64,000 nt of DNA from Hoeflea algicola (GTDB taxonomy: Bacteria > Pseudomonadota > Alphaproteobacteria > Rhizobiales > Rhizobiaceae). Made by a program: the position numbers and the translations under genes. The stretch covers positions 3,952,501 through 4,016,500 of the forward strand of contig NZ_JAOVZR010000001.1 of the NCBI RefSeq assembly GCF_026619415.1, in the 5' to 3' direction. The notes beneath the pieces were generated by a model that was given only the letters and a program-made list of their open reading frames with translations, ran no database searches and was not told where the DNA came from. Positions 18,657 to 27,018 of this stretch are shown here, one piece after another. Each line of letters opens with the position of its first letter. Within the stretch, counting starts at the first letter, position 1.

Positions 18657-19583
18657 GTGAGCATCTACCTGCCTATCGCCGAACTGTCGGTCAACGTCTT
18701 CGTCATTCTCGGGATGGGCGCAGCGGTCGGTTTCCTGTCAGGAATGTTCGGCGTCGGTGGTGGTTTTCTGATCACCCCACTGTTGATTTTTTACAACATC
18801 CCACCGGCAGTAGCCGTGGCCACTGGCGCCAATCAGGTTGTCGCCTCCTCGATTTCAGGCGCACTGGCGCATTTCCGGCGTGGTACACTGGATATCAAAC
18901 TTGGGCTGGTGCTTTTGTCTGGCGGTCTCGTCGGCGCGACAGTTGGTATCCAGATATTTGCCATGCTGCGCCGCATGGGCCAGCTGGATCTGATCATTTC
19001 GCTGCTTTATGTGGTGTTTCTCGGGTCCATCGGCGGGCTGATGCTCTGGGAGAGTGTCAATTCGCTGCTCCGCGCCGCCAAGAACAACCCGGTGCCGTTG
19101 CGCAAGCCAGGCCAGCACAATTGGGTGCACCGGCTGCCGTTCAAGATGCGTTTCAAGCGCTCAAAACTCTATCTCAGCGTTATCCCGGTGATCCTGCTCG
19201 GTTTTGCGATCGGCATCCTCACTTCGGTCATGGGTGTTGGCGGCGGCTTCATCATGGTTCCGGCGATGATTTATTTGCTGCGCATTCCCACCAACGTGGT
19301 GATCGGCACCTCGCTGTTTCAGATCATTTTCGTCACCGCCTTCACCACCATCGTACAGGCAGCGATCAACTACTCGGTCGATATCGTACTCGCCTGGCTG
19401 CTGATGTTTGCGGGTGTGATCGGCGCCCAGTATGGCGTTCGCGTTGGCCAGAAAATGCGCGGCGAACAATTGCGTGCGGGGCTGGCGCTGCTGGTTCTGG
19501 CTGTCGGCATCCGGCTCGGTTTCGGGCTGGTGTTGCCACCCGACGAAATCTATTCGGTTGTCAGCGGGAGCTTTGGTTTCTGA
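18657..19583 (+). CDS. TauE/SafE family sulfite/anion exporter
   Basis: A 308-residue multi-helix membrane protein. It shows the two family repeats GFLSGMFGVGGGFLITPLLIFYNIPP (about 24-49) and GILTSVMGVGGGFIMVPAMIYLLRIP (about 185-210), each followed by the ATGANQVVASS/IGTSLFQIIF half. Members export sulfite, sulfoacetate or related organosulfur anions. The start is GTG at 18657. The stop overlaps the next start (TGATG), so the TIGR02186 gene is translationally coupled; the pair is a conserved alphaproteobacterial unit. Confidence 0.9.
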   Translation: MSIYLPIAELSVNVFVILGMGAAVGFLSGMFGVGGGFLITPLLIFYNIPPAVAVATGANQVVASSISGALAHFRRGTLDIKLGLVLLSGGLVGATVGIQIFAMLRRMGQLDLIISLLYVVFLGSIGGLMLWESVNSLLRAAKNNPVPLRKPGQHNWVHRLPFKMRFKRSKLYLSVIPVILLGFAIGILTSVMGVGGGFIMVPAMIYLLRIPTNVVIGTSLFQIIFVTAFTTIVQAAINYSVDIVLAWLLMFAGVIGAQYGVRVGQKMRGEQLRAGLALLVLAVGIRLGFGLVLPPDEIYSVVSGSFGF

Positions 19584-20389
19584 TGCGTGCGGTGACCCTC
19601 ATGGCCCTGTTGTCGCTGTTGATAAGCCTGCCGGCCTCGGCCCAGCTCGTCGATCACACCGTTACGGTCAATGACAAGTTCAGGGAACGAATCGATATCG
19701 GCATTTCCACCAACGAGATCGCCATTTCGTCGGATTTCTCCGGCGCCGATATCACCGTATTCGGCGCTATCGACGGCGCCGATGAACTGTTGCTGTCCAC
19801 CTTCGCCTATGATGTTGTCGTCGCACTCGAGGGCCCGCGCCAATCCACCACTGTCCGGCGCAAGGAGAGAGTGGCGGGAATTTGGATCAATCGCCATTCG
19901 ATCCGCTTCGAGCCGATCCCGGCTTCCTATTCGATGTCGAGCACCCGGCCGCTAGCCGATATTACCAATTTGATGGAGCTTGGCTCCCGCGATATCGGCA
20001 TCAATAACATCCGCCTGGTTCCCACCGGCGGCTTCGGCGACGGATCACGCTTGTCGGATTTTCGCGACGCTTTGCGACGCATCAAGCAGACCAGTGGGCT
20101 CTATCAGCGCGCTCCAACGGGTGTGCAGTTCATCTCCAAGGCGCTGTTCCGTGCCTCAGTGCGGCTGCCGGCCAATATTCCTGTCGGCGCGCACAAGGTT
20201 CGCGCCGTGCTCTACAAGAACAACGAGTTCGTGATGGAGAAGGTGATCCCGCTGAGGGTGGTCAAGACCGGCCTCGAACAGTTTATCTACACGATGGCGC
20301 ACAGCTATTCGCTGGCTTACGGCATCTTCGCGGTGCTGCTGGCAACGTTGACAGGCTGGCTGGGCAGCGTGATCTTCCGCAAGGATTGA
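19583..20389 (+). CDS. TIGR02186-type transmembrane protein, TauE-associated
   Basis: A 268-residue protein with an N-terminal signal (MRAVTLMALLSLLISLPASAQ) and one C-terminal membrane helix (YGIFAVLLATLTGWLGSVIF) ending FRKD, so most of it lies in the periplasm. Family stretches include ISSDFSGADITVFGAIDGAD and VALEGPRQSTTVRRKERVAGIW. It is a family of unknown function almost always encoded directly after TauE, so it may help that exporter. The start was taken at 19583 inside a longer frame because it overlaps the tauE stop and begins a clear signal peptide. Confidence 0.85.
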   Translation: MRAVTLMALLSLLISLPASAQLVDHTVTVNDKFRERIDIGISTNEIAISSDFSGADITVFGAIDGADELLLSTFAYDVVVALEGPRQSTTVRRKERVAGIWINRHSIRFEPIPASYSMSSTRPLADITNLMELGSRDIGINNIRLVPTGGFGDGSRLSDFRDALRRIKQTSGLYQRAPTGVQFISKALFRASVRLPANIPVGAHKVRAVLYKNNEFVMEKVIPLRVVKTGLEQFIYTMAHSYSLAYGIFAVLLATLTGWLGSVIFRKD

Positions 20390-20421
20390 GCAGGCAGCCC
20401 ACGCAAGACGGCAGGCAGGGG

Positions 20422-20435
20422 AGATCGGAAGAGCG
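20422..20435 (+). other. Sequence matching an Illumina adapter stem
   Basis: AGATCGGAAGAGCG is identical to the first 14 bases of a TruSeq-type adapter and lies in the 69-bp gap between two convergent genes. It may be chance or an assembly artefact. It has no biological annotation. Confidence 0.3.
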
Positions 20436-20458
20436 CCGCCACCTGACCGAAGGCCAGA

Positions 20459-21187
20459 TCAGCCATTCATGCGATTGAAGGCAATGGAATAGAGCCGCTC
20501 GCGCCCCAACAGATGTGCCACCAACTGGCTCTGGACAAACAAGCCCCGCATCGCAGGATGGCGCAATTCCAGCCCGCCCGTGGTAGAGCCGAAGGCCGGC
20601 ATCAACAGCCGCTTGCCATCCGAGGCGAAGCAGGCCCGCCGAACGCCCTTGCCACGCCGCACAACGCGGGCGGTCGGGTGCAGATGGCCGGCGATTTCGC
20701 CATCGGCTGCACCGCGAACCGGTTCATGGCGAAACACCAGATTGTCGACATGGAGTTCGGAACACCAGGCTCCTTCAAGCCCGACAGGGATGTCGGGATC
20801 GTGATTGCCCTCGATCCAGGTCCATTCACGCCCTTGCTGTAATGCCTTGAGTGCATCGCGGTAGTGTTCGGGCAGGAACTGCGAGCCGACCCGATCGTGA
20901 AAACTGTCGCCCAGGCTAATCACCATCCGAGGATTGAAGCGCGCGATTGCCTCGCCGAGCCGCGCCAGTGTCGCCGCGGTATCGTAGGGCGGCAGCATCA
21001 GCCCGCGGCGGGCAAAGGCTGCGCCCTTTTCCAGATGCAGGTCCGAGACCACCAGCACGCCGCTGTCGGCCAACAACAACACGCCGGACCGGTCGCAAAG
21101 AACCGCGGTGCCATTGACCTCGAATTCGACAGACGCCGGCACGGCATCGCCGGCCTGCGGTGTAAGCGCTGCCTTTGCGCCGTGCAT
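20459..21187 (-). CDS. pdeM: Ligase-associated DNA damage response endonuclease PdeM
   Basis: A 242-residue calcineurin-like metallophosphoesterase. Metal ligands are visible in VVSDLHLEKGAAFARRG, SLGDSFHDRVGS, IEGNHDPDIP and AGHLHPTARV. The family (TIGR04123) occurs with the Lhr-like helicase, exonuclease and ATP-dependent ligase in the ligase-associated DNA-damage cluster. It follows the helicase gene. A TTG at 21202 would overlap the helicase stop, but the ATG at 21187 has a GGAG site at good spacing, so I prefer it. Confidence 0.88.
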   Translation of the reverse strand: MHGAKAALTPQAGDAVPASVEFEVNGTAVLCDRSGVLLLADSGVLVVSDLHLEKGAAFARRGLMLPPYDTAATLARLGEAIARFNPRMVISLGDSFHDRVGSQFLPEHYRDALKALQQGREWTWIEGNHDPDIPVGLEGAWCSELHVDNLVFRHEPVRGAADGEIAGHLHPTARVVRRGKGVRRACFASDGKRLLMPAFGSTTGGLELRHPAMRGLFVQSQLVAHLLGRERLYSIAFNRMNG

Positions 21188-21198
21188 GTTGGCTCCGT

Positions 21199-23739
21199 TC
21201 AATTGTTGCCCCGCGCTTCGGCCAGGAGGTCATCGGCCGCTTCCGCCAGGATGCTCTCATGGGCCTCGCCGACCACCGGTTCGCGCCCGATTTCGAGCAT
21301 GATCGGAACCGCCAGCGGCGAGATTTGCGTGAGCGCCCGGTGCTGTATATGGCCCTTGATTCGCTTGAGCATAGCCCCGAGCCTGTGAATATCCAAAAGC
21401 CCTGCCGCCGCATCCGCACGGGTTGCCTGCAGCAGAATATGGTCGGGTTCGTGGCTGCGCAGCACGTCATAGATCAGGTCGGCCGACACCGTCACCTGGC
21501 GCCCGGTTTTCTCCTTGCCGGGGTGCCGCCGCTCGATCAGGCCGGAAATCACGGCGCAATTTCGAAACGTGCGCTTGAGCAGCCAGGATTCATCGAGCCA
21601 GGCGTCGAGATCATCGCCGAGCATGTCCTCATCGAACAGCTCGCTTAGATCCAGCCGCCCGCCCGCGATCATCGCACCCAGATCCTCAAGCCCCCAGATC
21701 GCCAGGGAATAGTCGGTGGCGACAAATCCGAGCGGCCGAGCGCGCAACCGTTCCAGCCGCCGGGTCATCAGCATGCCGAGCGTCTGGTGCGCCATCCGGC
21801 CCTCAAACGGATACATCACCATGAAAAACCGCTCCGCCCGCGGAAAGGTCTCGATCAGCAGATCATCGCGGCCCGGCAATTGCGACACGTCCTGCTGGAT
21901 CCGCAACCAGTCGGAAACCTGGGTGGGGAGCGCGCGCCATTCCTCAGGATCGGCGATCATGGCCCGTACCCGTTCGGCCAGATAGGTCGACAGCGGAAAC
22001 TTGCCGCCCGCATAAGCGGGCACCTTCGGGTCCTGGTCCCAGGCACGCGAAACCAGGCATTCATTCTCGCGGATGCCCTCGAATCTGAGGATCTTGCCCG
22101 AGAACAGGAAGGTATCGCCCTGGGTCAGTGTTTCCAGAAAATACTCCTCAACCTTGCCCAGCGTCGGTCCGCCACGGCCGCTGGTCTTGCCGCTTTTCTG
22201 GCTGACCATGCGCACATTGAGCATCGGCGATTCGACGATGGTTCCGATGTTGAGCCGGTACTGCTGCGCCACCTGCGGATTGGAGATCCGCCACAGCCCG
22301 TCGGCGCGTTTGCGGATGCGTGCATAGCGCTCATAGCTCTTGAGCGCGTAACCACCGGTGGCGACGAACTCGATCACCTTGTCGAATCGGTCACGATCAA
22401 GCGTCGAATAAGGGTTGGCGCTCGTGACCTCGCGATAGAGCTCATCGGCGCTAAACGGGGCTGCCGCAGCCATTCCAAGTACATGCTGGGCCAGTACATC
22501 AAGCGCACCCGCGCCGGCAGACGGGGTGTCCTGGGCACCGACGTAATTGGCGTCGATAGCGGCCTGGCACTCGAGCACTTCGAACCGGTTCGATGGCGTC
22601 AGGATCGCTCGGCTCGGCTCGTCCATGCGGTGGTTGGCGCGGCCGATACGCTGTGCCAGCCGGCTTGCACCCTTGGGAGCGCCGACATGGATGACGAGAT
22701 CGACATCGCCCCAGTCGATCCCCAGATCGAGCGTCGAGGTGGCAACCACCGCGCGGAGCTCATTGCGCCCCATCGCTGCTTCCACCCGCCGCCGCTGGCT
22801 GGTGTCGAGCGAGCCGTGATGCAGCGCGATCGGCAGGCTGTCGTCGTTGATGGCCCAGAGTTCCTGGAACAATCGCTCGGCCTGGCTGCGAGTGTTGACG
22901 AAGATCAGCGTGGTGCGGTGATCCTTGATGGTGGCGTAGATATCAGGCACCGCATAGCGCGTCGAATGGCCCGACCAGGGAATCCGCTCGGCGGTGTCGA
23001 GAATGGTGATGATCGGGCTTGCTCCGCCTTCGACGGTGATCAGGCCAGCCAGATCTTCGCCGTCGGGCGGTTGCGGCACCAGCCAGCGTTGAAGTTCCGC
23101 CGGATCGGCCACGGTGGCCGACAGACCGATGCTGCGCAGCCCCGGTGCCAGCCGCCTCAGCCGCGCCAGCGCCAGCGACAGCAGGTGGCCGCGCTTGGAA
23201 GCCGAAAGCGAATGCAACTCGTCGAAAATCACAAAACGCAGATCCTTGAACAACCGTTCGGCATGGCCACTGGCAATTAGCAGCGACACCTGTTCGGGCG
23301 TGGTCAGCAGGATATCGGGCGGATGGCTGCGCTGCCGGGCGCGCTTGGATTGCGGGGTGTCGCCGGTGCGGGTCTCGATCCGGATCGGCAGCCCCATCTC
23401 CTCGACAGGCCGTGCCAGGTTGCGCTCGATATCGACCGCCAGCGCTTTCAGCGGGGAAATGTAGAGCGTGTGCAGCGACTGCCCCTGCGCACTGCCGGGC
23501 TTGGGCTTGCCGCGTGCCGTAAGCTCGGTCAGGCTCGGCAGGAACCCCGCCAGCGTCTTGCCGGCTCCCGTCGGTGCGATCAGCAGCATCGAGCGCCCGG
23601 CAGAGGTTGCGGCCAGCAGGTCGAGTTGGTGTGCCCGCGGCCGCCAGCCACGACTGGCGAACCAGCCGAGGAACGGCTCGGGCAGTTCGAAACCCGGAGT
23701 GTCTGTGGGAGGCGCGGATTCGGCTTTCACATCCATCAA
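21199..23739 (-). CDS. Ligase-associated DNA damage response DEXH-box helicase (Lhr-like)
   Basis: An 846-residue superfamily 2 helicase. Motif I is LLIAPTGAGKTLAGFLPSL (about 52-70), motif Ia is TLYISPLKALAVDIERN, the DEAD-type box is FVIFDELHSL, motif III is GLSATVAD, and motifs V-VI are VVATSTLDLGIDWGDVDLVIHVGAPKGASRLAQRIGRANHR. An Lhr-type winged helix and C-terminal region follow. It belongs to TIGR04121, the helicase of the four-protein ligase-associated repair set. It is transcribed away from the ligase and exonuclease and is followed by pdeM. Confidence 0.92.
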   Translation of the reverse strand: MMDVKAESAPPTDTPGFELPEPFLGWFASRGWRPRAHQLDLLAATSAGRSMLLIAPTGAGKTLAGFLPSLTELTARGKPKPGSAQGQSLHTLYISPLKALAVDIERNLARPVEEMGLPIRIETRTGDTPQSKRARQRSHPPDILLTTPEQVSLLIASGHAERLFKDLRFVIFDELHSLSASKRGHLLSLALARLRRLAPGLRSIGLSATVADPAELQRWLVPQPPDGEDLAGLITVEGGASPIITILDTAERIPWSGHSTRYAVPDIYATIKDHRTTLIFVNTRSQAERLFQELWAINDDSLPIALHHGSLDTSQRRRVEAAMGRNELRAVVATSTLDLGIDWGDVDLVIHVGAPKGASRLAQRIGRANHRMDEPSRAILTPSNRFEVLECQAAIDANYVGAQDTPSAGAGALDVLAQHVLGMAAAAPFSADELYREVTSANPYSTLDRDRFDKVIEFVATGGYALKSYERYARIRKRADGLWRISNPQVAQQYRLNIGTIVESPMLNVRMVSQKSGKTSGRGGPTLGKVEEYFLETLTQGDTFLFSGKILRFEGIRENECLVSRAWDQDPKVPAYAGGKFPLSTYLAERVRAMIADPEEWRALPTQVSDWLRIQQDVSQLPGRDDLLIETFPRAERFFMVMYPFEGRMAHQTLGMLMTRRLERLRARPLGFVATDYSLAIWGLEDLGAMIAGGRLDLSELFDEDMLGDDLDAWLDESWLLKRTFRNCAVISGLIERRHPGKEKTGRQVTVSADLIYDVLRSHEPDHILLQATRADAAAGLLDIHRLGAMLKRIKGHIQHRALTQISPLAVPIMLEIGREPVVGEAHESILAEAADDLLAEARGNN

Positions 23740-23831
23740 TGTAGTTCAGGCCTGCTGACAGTCCAAGCATACGCATGATGATCGGCTCAATTTGTCAGGA
23801 GAACAGCCTCAGTTGACAGATTTTTCGAATC

Positions 23832-23850
23832 GTGGATAAATTATATCCAC
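23832..23850. promoter_or_regulatory. Inverted-repeat operator before rrf2-type gene
   Basis: GTGGATA-AATTA-TATCCAC is a perfect 7-bp-arm inverted repeat ending 16 bp before the regulator's ATG, just before the AAGGAG ribosome site. Autoregulation by the Rrf2-family protein is the simplest reading. Confidence 0.6.
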
Positions 23851-23866
23851 AATAAGGAGCGGCGAT

Positions 23867-24367
23867 ATGAAACTGAGTGACGGCGTCGAGCAAGCGATAC
23901 ACAGCGTGACCATGCTGGCCGGGCTTGAAGACGGCGCCGTGCTGTCGGCGGCAAGCCTGGCTGAGTTTCATGGCGTGTCGACCAGCTATCTGCTCAAACA
24001 TTTGCAGGCGCTGTCGGGCGCCGGCATTCTGGCAACCGTGCCCGGCCCGAAGGGCGGTTACCGCCTGGCCCGGGCGCCTAATTCCATCAGCCTGCTCGAC
24101 ATCGTGCTTGCCGTCGAGGGGCCTGCACCCGCTTTTCGGTGCAACGAAATCAGGCAGCGCGGGCCAAATCCCCTGCCATCACGCTATTTCACCGCCCCCT
24201 GCGGTATCAACGCCGCCATGCTCAAGGCAGAGAAGGCCTACCGGGCCGAACTCGCCCAGGTGACCGTGGCCGGCCTGATCGCCCAACTCGGCGAATTGGA
24301 CGACGGCGGAATTGCTGCCCGCGGTTGCGCTTTTTTGGACATTCATCAACGCAGATCGGCCCGCTGA
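23867..24367 (+). CDS. Rrf2-family transcriptional regulator
   Basis: A 166-residue regulator with the Rrf2 winged helix (LAEFHGVSTSYLLKHLQALSGAGILATVPGPKGGYRLAR, about 31-69). It has cysteines at 92 and 112 but lacks the regular three-Cys cluster spacing of IscR, so iron-sulfur sensing is uncertain. AAGGAG precedes the ATG and an inverted repeat lies in the promoter. It is 28 bp upstream of an AhpD-like gene, a common pairing that suggests redox- or thiol-responsive control of that enzyme. Confidence 0.85.
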   Translation: MKLSDGVEQAIHSVTMLAGLEDGAVLSAASLAEFHGVSTSYLLKHLQALSGAGILATVPGPKGGYRLARAPNSISLLDIVLAVEGPAPAFRCNEIRQRGPNPLPSRYFTAPCGINAAMLKAEKAYRAELAQVTVAGLIAQLGELDDGGIAARGCAFLDIHQRRSAR

Positions 24368-24395
24368 GGCCCGCATCAATGAAAAGGAGATAATC

Positions 24396-24857
24396 ATGCA
24401 TCCTCGTCTTGATTTCTACAAAGCCTCTCCCGAGGCGCTCAAGGCCGTCGTCCAGCTTGAGAATTATGTCCAGAATTCCGGACTTGATCGCCGCTTCATT
24501 AATCTGATCAAGCTGCGCGCATCGATCATCAATGGCTGCGCCTATTGCGTCGACATGCACGTCAAGGAATCCCGTCACGATGGGCTGGGCGAACAGTGGA
24601 TCAACCTGATGAGTGTCTGGCGAGAAGCTGGTGTCTATGATGCCAAGGAACGTGTCTTGCTCGGCTGGGTCGACGCGGTGACGAATATCGCCCAGACCGG
24701 CATTCCTGACAGTGATTTTGAAGCGCTCAAGGCCCATTTCAGCGACGAGGAAATCATGAAGATCACCGTGGCCATCAGCACGATCAATACCTGGAACCGG
24801 CTTGCCGTGGGCTTTCGCAGCCCGCATCCCATCGATCAGCCGGCTGCGGCTGCCTGA
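24396..24857 (+). CDS. AhpD-like carboxymuconolactone decarboxylase family protein
   Basis: A 153-residue alkylhydroperoxidase-D-type protein. The CxxC redox pair is C48 and C51 in INGCAYCVDMH, with the family histidine at 55 and the stretch FSDEEIMKITVAISTINTWNRLAVGFR. Such proteins are peroxidase-like or thiol-disulfide partners. The start at 24396 has a strong AAGGAG. It lies in an apparent operon with the Rrf2 regulator. Confidence 0.88.
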   Translation: MHPRLDFYKASPEALKAVVQLENYVQNSGLDRRFINLIKLRASIINGCAYCVDMHVKESRHDGLGEQWINLMSVWREAGVYDAKERVLLGWVDAVTNIAQTGIPDSDFEALKAHFSDEEIMKITVAISTINTWNRLAVGFRSPHPIDQPAAAA

Positions 24858-24893
24858 AAGCGATTTGCACAGGCCGCACTGCTGCCATGGCTC

Positions 24894-25898
24894 CTAGTTG
24901 AGAGCTATGGTCAGCTGTGTTGCCCGCGCCGCGGCAGCGATTTTGGTGCTCATGGCGGCGTTTGCGCCGGGGCGTTTGCGGGCCACGGCCAACAGGCCGG
25001 TGATGGTATCTGCGCCGTCACGCCGGATTGGCGCACGCGACAGTTTGAGAAGGTCCAGGCCGTGTTGGTCGAGCATCCGCCGCAGGTAAGGCTCGCCATG
25101 ACAGTAACGAAGCGATGGTTGCAGCAGCCAGTCGCAGTCCTCGGAGCCGGCTTCCAGAGAGAAGGCCAGCAATCCACCGCCCGCTATTAGTTTCGTGGCA
25201 ACGGCCATCACCGGGTTGAGATCGCCGAAATAGGCAAACACGTCAGCGGCGGCCACAAGATCGGCCTGCACGGCGCCGGCCTGGCGCGCGGCGGCGATGC
25301 TGTAGAGGATATCGGCCTGGGCGAGATGGTCATAGACGGCCTTGCCGCTGGCTTTCGACAGCATGCCCTGTGACAGATCATACCCTTCCAGCCAGGACGT
25401 CCGATGCCGGATCTGCTCACCAAACAACCCAGTGCCGCACCCCAGGTCGATCACCTTGGCAAATTGTGCGCGTTCCCCCGCCACCTCGCCAAGCAGCGCT
25501 GTCAGCAGTTCCGGCACGCGGTAATCGAGGTTTTCGACAAGCGCCGTATCGAAACGGTCAGAGTAGCCGTCAAACAGCGCTTCGACATATTCGGAAGGAG
25601 GCAGCGGCGGCATTTCCGCCTGTCCGGTCAGCGACAGTTTCAACCCCGCACCGAATATATCGACCGGCGAAAGCGCCAGCACTTTGCGCCAGGCATCGGC
25701 GGCGCCTTTGAGGTCGCCGGCGGCTTCGCGATAGTTGCCCAGGCTGTGCCAGCCCGCGGCCCAGATCGGCGCCAGTGCCAGCGCCTGGGTCTGCATGTCG
25801 ATCGCAGCCACATGATCACCGCCCTCGGCGTAGAGATGAGCGTAGTGGGCGCGGCGATCGGCAGTCAGATCGCCCGAGGACAGCTGGAACGTGGTCAT
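24894..25898 (-). CDS. SAM-dependent methyltransferase with N-terminal TPR-like repeats
   Basis: A 334-residue protein. Residues 1-90 form TPR-like helices (HYAHLYAEGGDHVAAIDMQTQALALAPIWAAGWHSLGNYREAAGDLKGAADAWRKVLAL). The Rossmann methyltransferase domain has motif I VIDLGCGTGLFGEQIR and later DLVAAADVFAYFGDL. The tail is Ala-rich. The TPR-plus-methyltransferase layout occurs widely in alphaproteobacteria and its substrate is unknown. It is divergent from the exonuclease gene, with about 100 bp between starts. Confidence 0.85.
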   Translation of the reverse strand: MTTFQLSSGDLTADRRAHYAHLYAEGGDHVAAIDMQTQALALAPIWAAGWHSLGNYREAAGDLKGAADAWRKVLALSPVDIFGAGLKLSLTGQAEMPPLPPSEYVEALFDGYSDRFDTALVENLDYRVPELLTALLGEVAGERAQFAKVIDLGCGTGLFGEQIRHRTSWLEGYDLSQGMLSKASGKAVYDHLAQADILYSIAAARQAGAVQADLVAAADVFAYFGDLNPVMAVATKLIAGGGLLAFSLEAGSEDCDWLLQPSLRYCHGEPYLRRMLDQHGLDLLKLSRAPIRRDGADTITGLLAVARKRPGANAAMSTKIAAAARATQLTIALN

Positions 25899-25998
25899 TG
25901 TGAAACCGGAAATTTTTTGTGGTGATGTCGCCTATGGTGCCGCACGCAGCAAAACGCAAGCTCTTTCACACAGGGCACCACCGCCCTACCTTGCCCAT

Positions 25999-27015
25999 AT
26001 GACCATGCGTCCGGAACAATTACTCATCCCCCGCCGTGAAGGGCTTTATTGCCCTCCCGGCGATTTTTTCATCGATCCGGTGCGCGGCGTCGACCGCGCG
26101 TTGATCACCCATGGCCATGCCGATCACGCCCGCGCCGGCCATGGCCATGTGCTGGCAACCGCCGAGACGCTCGACATCATGGCAATCCGCTATGGCGACG
26201 ATCACGCCGGCGCCACGCAAGGCGCGGGAATCGGCGAACAAATCCGCATCAACGATGTTACCGTGGAATTTCTTCCCGCCGGTCACGTGCTCGGCTCGGC
26301 GCAGATCTCGGTGGAGAAGGACGGCCTGCGCATTGTCGCATCGGGCGATTACAAGCCGCGACCCGACCCGACCTGTGCCGCTTTCGAGCCCGTGCCCTGC
26401 GATGTCTTCATCACCGAGGCAACCTTTGCGCTGCCGGTGTTTCGCCACCCCGAAGCCACAGGCGAAATCGCCCGACTGTTGCGTTCGCTTGCCCGAAATC
26501 CGGAGCGGGCGCATCTCGTCGGGGTCTATTCGCTCGGCAAGGCGCAGCGGGTGATCCGGCTGATCCGCGATGCCGGCTACCAGCAACCGCTCTACATCCA
26601 CGGCGCGTTGCAAAAGCTGTGCGATTATTACGAAAGCCAGGGCATTGCCCTGGGCGAGTTGCGCCCAGCCACCGTTGAAGCCAGCGCCAAGGGCGAATTT
26701 GCCGGCGCCATCGTGCTCGGTCCACCTTCGGCCTTTGCCGACAAATGGGCGCGGCGGTTTCCCGATCCGCTGATCAGCTTTGCTTCCGGCTGGATGCAGG
26801 TTCGCGCCCGCGCCCGCCAGCGCGGCGTGGAACTGCCGCTGGTGATCTCCGATCATGCCGATTGGGATGAACTGGCCGAGACCATAAATGCCGTGTCGCC
26901 AGCCGAGGTATGGGTAACCCATGGCCGCGAGGAAGCTTTGGTGCGCTGGTGTCAGATGCAGGGCATCGCCGCCCGGCCATTGCACCTGGTCGGCTATGAA
27001 GACGAGGGCGATTGA
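25999..27015 (+). CDS. Ligase-associated DNA damage response exonuclease
   Basis: A 338-residue metallo-beta-lactamase-fold nuclease. The metal motif is THGHADHARAGHGH near residue 36, and a beta-CASP-type region carries DVFITEATFALPVFRHPE, HLVGVYSLGKAQRVIRLIR and VISDHADWDELAETI. It matches the exonuclease of TIGR04122 found next to the ligase. Three bases separate its stop from the ligase ATG, so the two are cotranscribed. The start is ATG 25999; the longer frame runs back through the divergent promoter and lacks homology. Confidence 0.9.
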   Translation: MTMRPEQLLIPRREGLYCPPGDFFIDPVRGVDRALITHGHADHARAGHGHVLATAETLDIMAIRYGDDHAGATQGAGIGEQIRINDVTVEFLPAGHVLGSAQISVEKDGLRIVASGDYKPRPDPTCAAFEPVPCDVFITEATFALPVFRHPEATGEIARLLRSLARNPERAHLVGVYSLGKAQRVIRLIRDAGYQQPLYIHGALQKLCDYYESQGIALGELRPATVEASAKGEFAGAIVLGPPSAFADKWARRFPDPLISFASGWMQVRARARQRGVELPLVISDHADWDELAETINAVSPAEVWVTHGREEALVRWCQMQGIAARPLHLVGYEDEGD

Positions 27016-27018
27016 CCC

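Noticed and set aside
18445..18660. 71-codon frame that overlaps the tauE start
   Set aside because: No protein character or homology pattern; the overlap with the GTG start is explained by tauE having its own start there.
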